Below are positions 46,962-54,551 of a DNA stretch of 64,000 bases, in pieces. The DNA comes from an uncultured Paludibaculum sp. GTDB taxonomy: Bacteria; Acidobacteriota; Terriglobia; Bryobacterales; Bryobacteraceae. Within the stretch, counting starts at the first letter, position 1; the number at the start of each line of letters is the position of its first letter. The notes beneath the pieces were generated by a model, which searched no databases, was not told where the DNA came from, and saw nothing but the letters and a program-made list of their open reading frames with translations. The stretch is taken from assembly GCF_963665245.1 (NCBI RefSeq), contig NZ_OY762269.1:124001-188000 (forward strand). Direction: 5' to 3'. The translations under genes were made by a program, and so were the position numbers.

Positions 46962-47770
46962 TGCCGCAGCACGTTTTGCAGGTGCTGCTCTGCGACCGGC
47001 AGGGACAGTCGTACGCCGTGGGCGTCGAGGAGATCGCCTCCATTGAACGCGACCGTTCGGCGCTCTACCGCACATTGCTGGTGGATCGCGTCAGCGGGCA
47101 CCGCATCGCCGTCGATCGCGTCGGAGGCGTGACCGAAATCGAGCGGACGGCGATCTGCGAGCCGCCGGCACGTCTGGGCCGGGCGTCGCAGGGCCTGCTG
47201 GGCATCGTCGATATCGAAGGTGCCTCCGTGCCGTTCGTGACCACGCGGTTCCTTTCCACCGCCGAGCCCATCGAGATTCAACCGGAAGCGGTTTCGCGTG
47301 CCATCCCGAAGGACCGCGCGCTGCCGGAAGACACCCCGCAACTGCTGGTCACTAATCTACGTCTGGCCAAACTGGAATTCCCGATGCCGGAAATCGTTGT
47401 GGGGATCCCTCTGGAACAGGTGCTGGATGTGTCCGAGCCTTTGCCCTGGGTCCCTCTCACCGTCAGCGGTGGCTGGGTGCGCGGGGTTCTGGCCTGGCGT
47501 GGGCAGACAGCGCAGGTGGTGGACCTGGCTCGCTGCTTCGGGCTGGAACCGCAGTTGGGCGCGGGCGAGGAACGTGTGGTGATCGTGCGCGGCACGGGTC
47601 GCCACGAACCGCTCGCTTTCATGACATCACCGACGCTCCAGCGCGTCAGTCCGTCCCAATCCACGGCGGTGTCGCCGGAGACGGTAGGGCTACGAACTGA
47701 AGCCATCCGCGGTGTCTTCCGGTGGACCAACCGGTTGTTGATCATTCCGGACTTCGATGCGCTTCTTTAA
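46961..47770 (+). CDS. tandem CheW-like domain protein
   Basis: This is a 269-residue protein. Two CheW-like halves can be seen: the first (LQVLLCDRQGQSYAVGVEEI; GLLGIVDIEGASVPFVTTRF) and the second (EIVVGIPLEQVLDVSEPLPW; GGWVRGVLAWRGQTAQVVDL). The second pattern matches the CheW core where the receptor tip binds. The ATG shares its A with the stop of the kinase gene (TGATG). It closes the operon, in the position of ChpC in Pil-Chp systems, and may link alternative receptors to the same kinase. Confidence 0.8.
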   Translation: MPQHVLQVLLCDRQGQSYAVGVEEIASIERDRSALYRTLLVDRVSGHRIAVDRVGGVTEIERTAICEPPARLGRASQGLLGIVDIEGASVPFVTTRFLSTAEPIEIQPEAVSRAIPKDRALPEDTPQLLVTNLRLAKLEFPMPEIVVGIPLEQVLDVSEPLPWVPLTVSGGWVRGVLAWRGQTAQVVDLARCFGLEPQLGAGEERVVIVRGTGRHEPLAFMTSPTLQRVSPSQSTAVSPETVGLRTEAIRGVFRWTNRLLIIPDFDALL

Positions 47771-47874
47771 TACTTCGGCGCTCCGCTATTACACAACTCT
47801 TACAGAACTCAGGACAAACCCCTGGTACGTTGGGATCATAGATTCCTCACTGGTCAATCTAACCCGACAATCCA

Positions 47875-48729
47875 ATGACTGCTGACCTTGTAACACTGAC
47901 GAACCGCCGGCGTATGAACTGGATTACCATCGTCGTGCTGGTGCTCTTCCACCTCGGGGCTGTCGCGGCCCTGTTTATGTTTAGCTGGCGGAACCTTCTG
48001 GTGGCCGCTGGTCTTTACTACCTGGCGATCGGCCTTGGCATCAGCATGGGTTATCATCGCCTCCACACGCACCGGTCGTACAAGGTGCCGTTGTTCCTGG
48101 AGTACTTCTTTGCGGTCTGCGGCGCTCTGACGCTGGAGGGCGGCCCCATTTTCTGGGTGGCGACCCATCGCATCCACCATCAGAAGTCCGATCAGCCCGG
48201 CGATCCGCACTCCCCCCGGGATGGTGCATGGTGGTCGCATGTCGGCTGGATCATCTTTGGCGAAGCCAACCACAACAATACAAAGATGATGGCCAAGTAT
48301 GCGCCCGATCTGGCGAAGCACAAGTTCTACGTCTGGCTGAACAACTGGCATTGGATCCCGATGGTGGCCCTGGGTTTGATCCTGCTGGCCACCGGCGGTG
48401 TACCGCTGATGCTGTGGGGCATCTGCCTGCGCGTCGTCGTCGGCTTGCATGCCACCTGGCTGGTGAACTCCGCTACGCACATGTGGGGCGGCCGCCGGTT
48501 CAACACGCGCGACGACTCCCGCAACAACTGGTGGGTGGCCTTGATGACCTTTGGCGAGGGCTGGCACAACAATCACCACGCCCATCCCACGTCGGCGCGC
48601 CACGGTTTGGCTTGGTATGAGTTCGATCCGTCCTGGATCCAGATCAAGGTCCTGAAAGCCCTGGGTATCGCCAAGGCGATTCGAGTGGCCTCCATCACTT
48701 CCGCCGTCGCTGACCGCGAAGCCGCCTAG
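47875..48729 (+). CDS. membrane fatty acid desaturase (acyl-CoA delta-9 type)
   Basis: This is a 284-residue inner-membrane di-iron enzyme with three histidine boxes: HRLHTH (61-66), HRIHH (98-102) and HNNHH near residue 240. The hydrophobic segments before and between boxes fit four membrane passes. Typical of stearoyl/acyl-CoA delta-9 desaturases, which raise membrane fluidity. No good ribosome site precedes the ATG (CCCGACAATCC), and an alternative start is not seen. It is separated from the chemosensory operon by 104 bases and followed by a terminator hairpin. Confidence 0.92.
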   Translation: MTADLVTLTNRRRMNWITIVVLVLFHLGAVAALFMFSWRNLLVAAGLYYLAIGLGISMGYHRLHTHRSYKVPLFLEYFFAVCGALTLEGGPIFWVATHRIHHQKSDQPGDPHSPRDGAWWSHVGWIIFGEANHNNTKMMAKYAPDLAKHKFYVWLNNWHWIPMVALGLILLATGGVPLMLWGICLRVVVGLHATWLVNSATHMWGGRRFNTRDDSRNNWWVALMTFGEGWHNNHHAHPTSARHGLAWYEFDPSWIQIKVLKALGIAKAIRVASITSAVADREAA

Positions 48730-48745
48730 TTTCAAGTAGTTCCTC

Positions 48746-48787
48746 ATCGCCCCGCTGCCTGCCGGCCAAGGCTGGTGGCGGGGCGAT
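48746..48787 (+). terminator. hairpin terminator after the desaturase gene
   Basis: ATCGCCCCGC at 48746-48755 pairs perfectly with GCGGGGCGAT at 48778-48787 around a partly paired 22-base interior. It is followed by TCCATTT. Confidence 0.75.
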
Positions 48788-48843
48788 TCCATTTCCCCCG
48801 AAACATCCTCATGACCTCCTTCGCTCTGGCATACCCTAGAGGT

Positions 48844-49737
48844 ATGGTTGTCGCTGGACGCCGCAAGTCGATTGCCTTCTTCATCTCGCTGGGCGTCGGC
48901 TTGATTGCCGTCACAGTTTTGCTTTACGTCGGTTGGGTGTTGCTGAGTTGGCGCACCGGCCTGCTCTTGGCGCTCGGGGTCGTTTTGCTGGCGCTCATCA
49001 TCAGCGGAGTGGTGCTGAACACCATCTTTCTGGTTCGTGAGATTCGCCGTAACGAGCAGCACGACGCCTTCATCAACGCCGTCACCCACGAACTGAAGAC
49101 GCCCGTAGCCTCCATCCGCCTCTACCTGGAGACCCTCCAGACTCGGCAGGTGGACGAAACCAAGCGCCACGAGTTCTATCGCATCATGCTGGAGGATAGC
49201 GACCGCCTGTTGAGCACAGTGGAGCAAGTTCTTCGCGCCGGCCGGATCGGCGCCTCGGGCAAGCGGTTGACCGTTTTGCCTATCGACTTGGACGCCGTGG
49301 TGACCGAATGCCTGAACCGTGCCAGGACTCTGCATCGTGTCCCGGTCGACTCGCTGAAGTACGTCCCCGGCTCCCCACTGCAGGTTCTCGGAGATCCCGA
49401 AGAGGTCCGAGCCGCCATTTCCAACCTGATCGACAACGCGGTGAAATACTCCGGCAAAGAGGTGGATGTTACGGTGGAAACGACGCGTTCCGACGAGAAG
49501 TTTGCGATGGTCCGCGTGATTGACCACGGTCCGGGCATCGCCAAGTCGGAGCTGAAGTCGATCTTCAAACGCTTCTACAGAGTTCCTGGCCCGGTGGCCG
49601 CGCGTGTGAAAGGCACAGGTTTGGGTTTGTTCATTGTCCGGTCGGTGGCCAAGCGCCACGGCGGCCGCGTTTGGGCTGAGAGCGAGGGGCCCGGCCGTGG
49701 CAGTACGTTTGTCCTTCAATTGCCCATAGCGTTATGA
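48844..49737 (+). CDS. sensor histidine kinase
   Basis: This is a 297-residue membrane kinase. Two membrane segments (FFISLGVGLIAVTVLLYVG and LLALGVVLLALIISGVVL) have only a few residues between them, so there is almost no external sensor. The H-box is THELKTPVASIR with His82; N-box NLIDNAVKYS; G1 DHGPGIA; G2 GTGLGLFIV. ATG at 48844 fits the membrane topology best; the AGAGGT before it is too close to be a normal ribosome site, and a GTG at 48775 lies inside the terminator. It overlaps the response regulator gene by ATGA. The target genes are unknown. Confidence 0.88.
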   Translation: MVVAGRRKSIAFFISLGVGLIAVTVLLYVGWVLLSWRTGLLLALGVVLLALIISGVVLNTIFLVREIRRNEQHDAFINAVTHELKTPVASIRLYLETLQTRQVDETKRHEFYRIMLEDSDRLLSTVEQVLRAGRIGASGKRLTVLPIDLDAVVTECLNRARTLHRVPVDSLKYVPGSPLQVLGDPEEVRAAISNLIDNAVKYSGKEVDVTVETTRSDEKFAMVRVIDHGPGIAKSELKSIFKRFYRVPGPVAARVKGTGLGLFIVRSVAKRHGGRVWAESEGPGRGSTFVLQLPIAL

Positions 49738-50486
49738 GCCGTATTCTTGTCGTGGAAGATGAGCAGCACCTCGCCGAGGGGCTGCGCTTCAATCTGGAGG
49801 CCGAGGGCTACCAGGTGGAGGTGGTGGACAACGGTGAATCCGCGCTGGCGATGCTGGTGCCGGAGAATCCGTCGCCTCAGTCAGAGGCGTTTGACGTCGT
49901 TGTGCTGGACGTGATGCTGCCCGGCAAGGACGGCTTCACCGTCATCTCGGAACTCCGTCAAAACGGACAGTTTATCCCCACGCTGATGCTGACGGCGCGG
50001 GGCCATCCCGACGATGTCCTGCGCGGGTTTTCCGCGGGAGCCGACGACTACCTGACTAAACCGTTCGATTTGGGCATCCTCATCGCCCGACTGCGCGGAT
50101 TGTTGCGCCGACGGGAGTGGCTCCAGTCATCCATCTCCAGTGTGGCCGCCGCGCCGCCGGAACCCAAAGACGCCTATACATTTGGAGACAAGTCGGTCAA
50201 TTTTGATCGGCTCGAACTCGTGGTGCGCGGAGAGGCGTTTCCGTTGACGTTGATGGAGGCGAATCTTTTGCGGCACCTCATTCAGCACGAGGGCGCTCCA
50301 GTCTCACGCAAAACGATGCTGGAAGAGGTGTGGGGCCTGCGCGAAGACACCGATACCCGAGCGATTGATAACTTTATTGTGCGGTTGCGCCGCTATATCG
50401 AGGACGTACCAACCCGACCGCGGCACCTGTTGACGGTGCGCGGAGTGGGGTACCGGTTCGTCGCCGATCCCCCGACATCCAAATAG
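49734..50486 (+). CDS. OmpR-family response regulator
   Basis: This is a 250-residue transcription factor. The receiver (VVEDEQHLAEGLRF; DVVVLDVMLPGKDGF; YLTKPFD) is followed by an OmpR/PhoB winged helix (FPLTLMEANLLRHLIQHEG; DTRAIDNFIVRLRRYIED; LLTVRGVGYRF). Its ATG overlaps the kinase stop, making a classical two-component pair. The stop is one base away from the stop of the convergent nitronate monooxygenase gene. Confidence 0.95.
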   Translation: MSRILVVEDEQHLAEGLRFNLEAEGYQVEVVDNGESALAMLVPENPSPQSEAFDVVVLDVMLPGKDGFTVISELRQNGQFIPTLMLTARGHPDDVLRGFSAGADDYLTKPFDLGILIARLRGLLRRREWLQSSISSVAAAPPEPKDAYTFGDKSVNFDRLELVVRGEAFPLTLMEANLLRHLIQHEGAPVSRKTMLEEVWGLREDTDTRAIDNFIVRLRRYIEDVPTRPRHLLTVRGVGYRFVADPPTSK

Positions 50487-50487
50487 G

Positions 50488-51939
50488 CTAGACGAGTTCC
50501 TGGACTTTGCTGAGCATGACGGCCAGAACGTCGGACGCATGGTAACGGCTGCCGTCCTCCCGCATAAACCTTTTGATTTCAGGTAGATCGTCGCCGCTGG
50601 TGATGACGCCCGCTTCGACGTGCTTGCCGCCGCGGATTTGCGGTTGGCCGACGGTGGCCATCAGAGCGTTACAGACGCACTTACGGCCTTCCGTCTCCGC
50701 AATGTCGCCACCCTTGGACAGGAAGATCGAGACCGGCTCAGAGGCACAGCGGAAGCCGACTTGTCCGTCGGGCGTCCGGTACGCTTCACGCAGATAACCC
50801 AGATCGCAGATGCGAGGCCGGGATTCGTATACGGCGGAGTCCGAGATGGTGCCTTCCGCCTGCACCACTTTGAAGGGGAACCCAGTGGGGGACGCCAGCC
50901 GGTCAGTGAAGACAGAAGCTTGGCCCGTTCGAACCAACTCCAGAACCTGTTGCTTGTAGTCGTCGCGCAGCCCGGACTCGTCCGAGTAGGCAAAGGCCGT
51001 GCCCATCTGGACGCCCGCGGCGCCTGCGTCCAGCGCCTCCACCAGCATCTCCGGGGATCCATAACCACCAGCCAGCCAGAACGGCAGGCCGAGCTCGCAC
51101 ATCTTGGGTAGATCGACTTTGTCGCGCTCTCCGTAGATCGGCTCATTCCGTTCATTCAATTGAAGTTTTCCGCGCGGCGGGGCGTTGTGGCCGCCAGCCG
51201 TAGGGCCTTCGATGACGAAACCATCCACACGCCCATTGGCCTTCTTCACCAAGGTGACAGCCAGGGTATTTGAGGCGATGATGGCCAGGAACATCGGCCG
51301 TTTCAGTGGTGGAAGCGAGTGCTCACGGAAGTCACGCGGGTCAAACACCATTGTGGTGTCGTCGCCCGGCTGGGCACCCGCGACATAGAGCGGGTAAGTG
51401 GCCGACTCGTGATTGACGAAGCGGTCGAGCACGCCGGGGATCTTCATGGGGATGCCGGCGCCCATAAGGATGTAGTCGACACCGGCCAGCATGGCACCGT
51501 AAATAGACGCCAGATGCGGCGGCTGAATCTTCTCTAAATAATTGATGCCAACCGGATTGGAGTGGCCAACCTTCGCCAGGAAGATCTCGGCGAAGTTGGA
51601 GGCAACGCATAGCTCCGCTACCTCGCGGGGCATCACCTTGTCGTGGAGTGGCGCGTTCCGGTAGGGGGTTTTCTCGTCCTTGCCGCCCTCAATGTAGTAT
51701 TTGGCCCAGATCGATTCGGCGATCTCGGGGAAGGGAAAAGCGTCCAGTGCCTGGCGCATGTGGCCGCCGGGATCGCCGTCCTGCAACCGGCGAATGAAGA
51801 CCCGGTCCAAGGCCGTTCCGGAGACTACCCCGAGTTGGCCCAGGCTGGAAACCGTGCGAGCCAGCCGCCAATTCGAAACGCCGACACCCATCCCACCCTG
51901 GATGATCTTGGGGAGGGTAAAACTGGAAGAGTTGCCCAT
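50488..51939 (-). CDS. nitronate monooxygenase (FMN-dependent, 2-nitropropane dioxygenase family)
   Basis: This is a 483-residue flavoprotein. The TIM-barrel start is IIQGGMGVGVSNWRLARTVS, with GVVSGTALDRVF; FMN-phosphate and active-site motifs appear at FVIEGPTAGGHNAPP (with the catalytic-type histidine) and GAAGVQMGTAFAYSDES. It is longer than typical NMOs (~330-350 aa) because of a C-terminal extension with several cysteines (RKCVCNAL). Such long forms are close to PfaD/FabK-type enoyl reductases, so the real substrate may be an acyl chain. A good promoter lies a few bases upstream and there is no ribosome site. Confidence 0.85.
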   Translation of the reverse strand: MGNSSSFTLPKIIQGGMGVGVSNWRLARTVSSLGQLGVVSGTALDRVFIRRLQDGDPGGHMRQALDAFPFPEIAESIWAKYYIEGGKDEKTPYRNAPLHDKVMPREVAELCVASNFAEIFLAKVGHSNPVGINYLEKIQPPHLASIYGAMLAGVDYILMGAGIPMKIPGVLDRFVNHESATYPLYVAGAQPGDDTTMVFDPRDFREHSLPPLKRPMFLAIIASNTLAVTLVKKANGRVDGFVIEGPTAGGHNAPPRGKLQLNERNEPIYGERDKVDLPKMCELGLPFWLAGGYGSPEMLVEALDAGAAGVQMGTAFAYSDESGLRDDYKQQVLELVRTGQASVFTDRLASPTGFPFKVVQAEGTISDSAVYESRPRICDLGYLREAYRTPDGQVGFRCASEPVSIFLSKGGDIAETEGRKCVCNALMATVGQPQIRGGKHVEAGVITSGDDLPEIKRFMREDGSRYHASDVLAVMLSKVQELV

Positions 51940-51953
51940 CTATAAGGCATCAT

Positions 51954-51981
51954 CCTATACCCGCAAGGGCTGGATTGTCAG
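51954..51981 (-). promoter_or_regulatory. sigma-70 promoter of the nitronate monooxygenase gene
   Basis: On the minus strand CTGACA (51981-51976) and TATAGG (51959-51954) are 16 bases apart. Transcription would start ~8 bases before the ATG at 51939, so the message would be nearly leaderless. Confidence 0.5.
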
Positions 51982-52025
51982 AGTTTTGTAATAACGGATC
52001 TCAAAGGCTGAAAACAGGGAAGATT

Positions 52026-52319
52026 CTACTCGTCCGATACGGGTCCCGCCAGGAATCGGACACCTGTTTTGCGGTCCCATGGCCGCCCCGTGCAGTGGCA
52101 CACCATGGCTCGTGTGTAGATCGCCTGGGACGGCACGGCGCACCAAAGGATCGTCCCGACGTCCCATTTGTGCTGTGAGCGGAAAGCCATGCCGGTTGGG
52201 GAGACATTCGACACAACTCCGCGGAGCTGCCAGTTGCCCCGGGACCCTTCACCGAAAAAGTAGACGCTGCAATCCGCGGCCTGTCGGGCCGACACTCTGC
52301 GCTCTTGTTCGTTCGCCAT
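52026..52319 (-). CDS. small PilZ-domain protein
   Basis: This is a 97-residue protein that is little more than a PilZ domain. The c-di-GMP-binding R-x3-R motif is RRVSAR at 7-12 and the N-x-S-x2-G motif is NVSPTG at ~39-44, followed by the expected beta strands ending in TGVRFL. It may report c-di-GMP to the type IV pilus or another target. No ribosome site is visible before the ATG at 52319; the region just upstream is half of an 11-base inverted repeat. It is divergent from the sigma-54-type activator. Confidence 0.85.
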   Translation of the reverse strand: MANEQERRVSARQAADCSVYFFGEGSRGNWQLRGVVSNVSPTGMAFRSQHKWDVGTILWCAVPSQAIYTRAMVCHCTGRPWDRKTGVRFLAGPVSDE

Positions 52320-52320
52320 A

Positions 52321-52384
52321 CATTCAGGAGACCCTATTCACTGAAAACAAACAAGATGCTGCGAGGCAATGATTCTCCTGAATG
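52321..52384. repeat. perfect 11-base inverted repeat in a divergent promoter region
   Basis: CATTCAGGAGA at 52321-52331 and TCTCCTGAATG at 52374-52384 are exact inverse copies with 42 bases between. One arm touches the start of the PilZ gene. Confidence 0.7.
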
Positions 52385-52414
52385 GTACTAGGCTGAGCCT
52401 GGTACGGTTTCAGG

Positions 52415-52453
52415 GTGTCGACACGCTTTGGTCGAACTGGCGGGTCGACTGGC
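52415..52453. repeat. GTGTCGACAC palindrome and tandem GGTCGA(A)CTGGC repeat
   Basis: A perfect 10-base palindrome (52415-52424) is followed by GGTCGAACTGGC (52430-52441) and GGTCGACTGGC (52443-52453). They lie ~90-125 bases before the activator gene and look like protein-binding sites. Confidence 0.5.
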
Positions 52454-52538
52454 AAATAAAGTTGGCTGAACGGTTGAAACGAACCCGGGCTAGGCTTCAC
52501 AGTAGTTCTGATCGGAGTCCCCATCTGGGAATGGGGGG

Positions 52539-53711
52539 ATGGATGTCGATGCGATGAGTGCACCTCAAGCCGGACATCGGACCGTGGCCGAACTTGCCCA
52601 AGTGAATGACGAGACCCTAAGAGAGGTCTTCGCGCGGATGGGCTTGATCAGCACTTGCGGTTCGCACATGACGCCCTTGCTGCGCCAAGCCTGGAAGGCG
52701 GCGCGGATCAGCGATGTTCCCCTGCTGGTGGAAGGAGAAACGGGTACCGGTAAACAGGTTCTTGCGAGCGCTATCCACGAATTGGACGAGAAGCGACGAC
52801 GTAGCCCGTTCGTCACGGTACCTTGCGGCGCCATCCCCGAGAGTCTGGCCGAGTCGGAACTGTTCGGCCACGCACGAGGCGCCTATTCGGGCGCGCACTC
52901 CGCGCGCTCGGGGTTATTCCTGAGTGCGCGCGGCGGCACCGTCTTTCTGGACGATGTCAACGATCTCTCCCCGTCGATGCAGGCCAAACTGCTGGACGTG
53001 CTGCAACGCGGCCGCGTGCGGCCCATCGGCAGCGACGAAGAGATCCCGGTAGACGTCAGGGTGATTGCGGCCGCTAATACCGCGCTGGAACCGATGGTCG
53101 TCGAAAAGAGGTTCCGTCCGGACTTGTACTACCGGCTGAACGTTATCCACCTGCGGATCCCGCCGCTGCGGGAGCGGACGCAGGATCTGGCCGCCATGAT
53201 TCTAGAGTTCGCCTGCCGGCACAAGGCGCTGTACGGCCCGATCTCCGGAGTGGATCCCGACCTTCTGCGCCACCTGGAGAACTATCCATTCACGGGCAAC
53301 ATTCGTGAATTGGAGCATGCTGTGCAGCGCATGCTATTCGCCAAGACCGCCGGCGACCGCCTGACGCTGCCCGACTGGCAAACCCAGGGGCCGATCCAAC
53401 AGAATCAGAAGGATACGAAGGCACTGCAGGAAGTGGTGACGCAGACATGGCTGCGAATTCAGCAAGGCCTGGTTTCGCTGGACGATGCGCTCGGGTCGTT
53501 TGAACGCGCCTTACTGGAGGAGGCGCTGCGGTCCAACGGTATGACCCGTAAGGCGCTGGCCTGCAAGCTCGGAATCAGCGAACGGAGTCTCTATCAGAAG
53601 CTCCACGAGTTCGATCTGGCGATGGGGCCGGAGCGCACCGAAGACTCCGGCCAGCACGACACGGGTGGCCGCCGCCTGAATGCGGCCAAGGGCCTGTCGC
53701 AAATCGCCTAA
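52539..53711 (+). CDS. sigma-54-type AAA+ transcriptional activator without receiver domain
   Basis: This is a 390-residue protein. Only ~35 residues precede the AAA+ domain. Walker A is GETGTGKQ. The sigma-54 contact loop reads GAYSGA instead of GAFTGA, and Walker B reads VFLDDVND where most have DE. The arginine region is FRPDLYYRLNVIHLRIPPLRER. A C-terminal Fis-type helix-turn-helix follows (MTRKALACKLGISERSLYQK). With no input domain, activity may be set by its amount or a partner. ATG at 52539 follows GGGGGG; ATG at 52554 is an alternative, and a CCCCAT/ATGGGG hairpin covers the ribosome site. It directly precedes the eCIS genes and is the best candidate for their regulator. Confidence 0.88.
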   Translation: MDVDAMSAPQAGHRTVAELAQVNDETLREVFARMGLISTCGSHMTPLLRQAWKAARISDVPLLVEGETGTGKQVLASAIHELDEKRRRSPFVTVPCGAIPESLAESELFGHARGAYSGAHSARSGLFLSARGGTVFLDDVNDLSPSMQAKLLDVLQRGRVRPIGSDEEIPVDVRVIAAANTALEPMVVEKRFRPDLYYRLNVIHLRIPPLRERTQDLAAMILEFACRHKALYGPISGVDPDLLRHLENYPFTGNIRELEHAVQRMLFAKTAGDRLTLPDWQTQGPIQQNQKDTKALQEVVTQTWLRIQQGLVSLDDALGSFERALLEEALRSNGMTRKALACKLGISERSLYQKLHEFDLAMGPERTEDSGQHDTGGRRLNAAKGLSQIA

Positions 53712-53720
53712 GCGGTCCCT

Positions 53721-53758
53721 CTGCAGATTCCTGCAGGTCGCGGATGGCTCGCCTGCAG
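53721..53758 (+). repeat. three phased CTGCAG palindromes, possible upstream activator sites
   Basis: CTGCAG occurs at 53721, 53731 and 53753, that is 10 and 22 bases apart, about one and two helical turns. The middle one is part of the 8-base palindrome CCTGCAGG. They end ~85 bases before the candidate -24/-12 site, where enhancer sites of sigma-54 activators usually are. Confidence 0.5.
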
Positions 53759-53842
53759 TTTTGCGCAGCCCGTGCGCTTCGAGAAGTGCCTCGCGATTCC
53801 TGAAGTCCAACAAAACCGGTTTGCCGAGTACCGTCGCAAGAA

Positions 53843-53858
53843 TGGCGACTGACGTGCC
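53843..53858 (+). promoter_or_regulatory. possible -24/-12 (sigma-54) promoter of the eCIS operon
   Basis: TGGC and TGC of TGGCGACTGACGTGCC have the invariant GG and GC exactly 10 bases apart. Seven of 11 consensus positions fit. Transcription would start near 53869, 19 bases before the first eCIS gene. Confidence 0.45.
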
Positions 53859-53887
53859 AATGAAGCCCAGGCAAAGGATACCGGCCT

Positions 53888-54160
53888 GTGGCGCGTAAAG
53901 GCGAGTACGTCGCATTCCAGATCCAGGATGTTTACCTGCCAGGGCCGCACGAACTGTTGCGTGCACTGAGTGAAGGAGAGCGTCTGCTGGGTACGCTGTC
54001 GACCATCACCCGCTCCGAAGTGGAGTCGGAGGCGTACGGAGTTGTGGAACTGAATGACAAGTCCAAGGTGATCGTGCCCATTCACAAGCTGCATCCGGTG
54101 GAACTCGCCGGAGCCTTTACCGCGGAAGTCCAACTGGAGGGAGATGACGATGCCGATTAG
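53888..54160 (+). CDS. small protein of unknown function, first gene of the eCIS operon
   Basis: This is a 90-residue soluble protein with a GTG start and AAAGGA nine bases upstream. Predicted beta-rich core (YGVVELNDKSKVIVPIHKLH) and acidic end (GDDDAD). No family was recognised. It overlaps the next gene by 11 bases, so both are coupled to each other and to the sheath gene. It could be an assembly factor or regulator for the particle; this is inferred from place only. Confidence 0.7.
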   Translation: MARKGEYVAFQIQDVYLPGPHELLRALSEGERLLGTLSTITRSEVESEAYGVVELNDKSKVIVPIHKLHPVELAGAFTAEVQLEGDDDAD

Positions 54161-54524
54161 CGCGAATGCCACGCTAGGAGTGCAGGTTTCGGGCGGGCCC
54201 AATGTCGGATTGAGCTGGCAGATCAGCGCCGACGGCCTCGACCGCGTTACGGTGACGGTGCCGAAGGCAGGGAGCAAGAGCGTCGACCTGCAGCCCGCGG
54301 CGGCCGACAAGCTGCTGCTGCTGGTCATGTCGTCGAGCAAGTACGACGCGCTGCTCACCTACAAGTTCGACCCGGCCGGGTCTGCGTACAAGTTGACGCA
54401 GCCCCAGGTCTTGTCCGGCGGGGACCTCGCGGTGAAGGCAGGCGCGGCGGCCGGGCCCATCTCGATTGCCAACGGCACCACCGCCGATGTGACGGTGGAT
54501 GTCTTCGTTCTCCGCAAGAGTTGA
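54150..54524 (+). CDS. small beta-rich protein of unknown function in the eCIS operon
   Basis: This is a 124-residue protein, strongly beta-sheet in pattern (LSWQISADGLDRVTVTVPKA; TADVTVDVFVLRKS). It has neither signal peptide nor membrane segment. ATG at 54150 has GGAGG eight bases upstream; ATG at 54144 is too close to it. The stop is 27 bases before the sheath gene. No family recognised; a structural or accessory role in the injection particle is likely from context. Confidence 0.7.
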   Translation: MPISANATLGVQVSGGPNVGLSWQISADGLDRVTVTVPKAGSKSVDLQPAAADKLLLLVMSSSKYDALLTYKFDPAGSAYKLTQPQVLSGGDLAVKAGAAAGPISIANGTTADVTVDVFVLRKS

Positions 54525-54551
54525 CCGCACTGAACCGCGAAAGGAGCCATC

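Noticed and set aside
47854..49719. 621-residue open frame opposite the desaturase and histidine kinase genes
   Set aside because: It spans two real genes and a terminator; no conserved domain.
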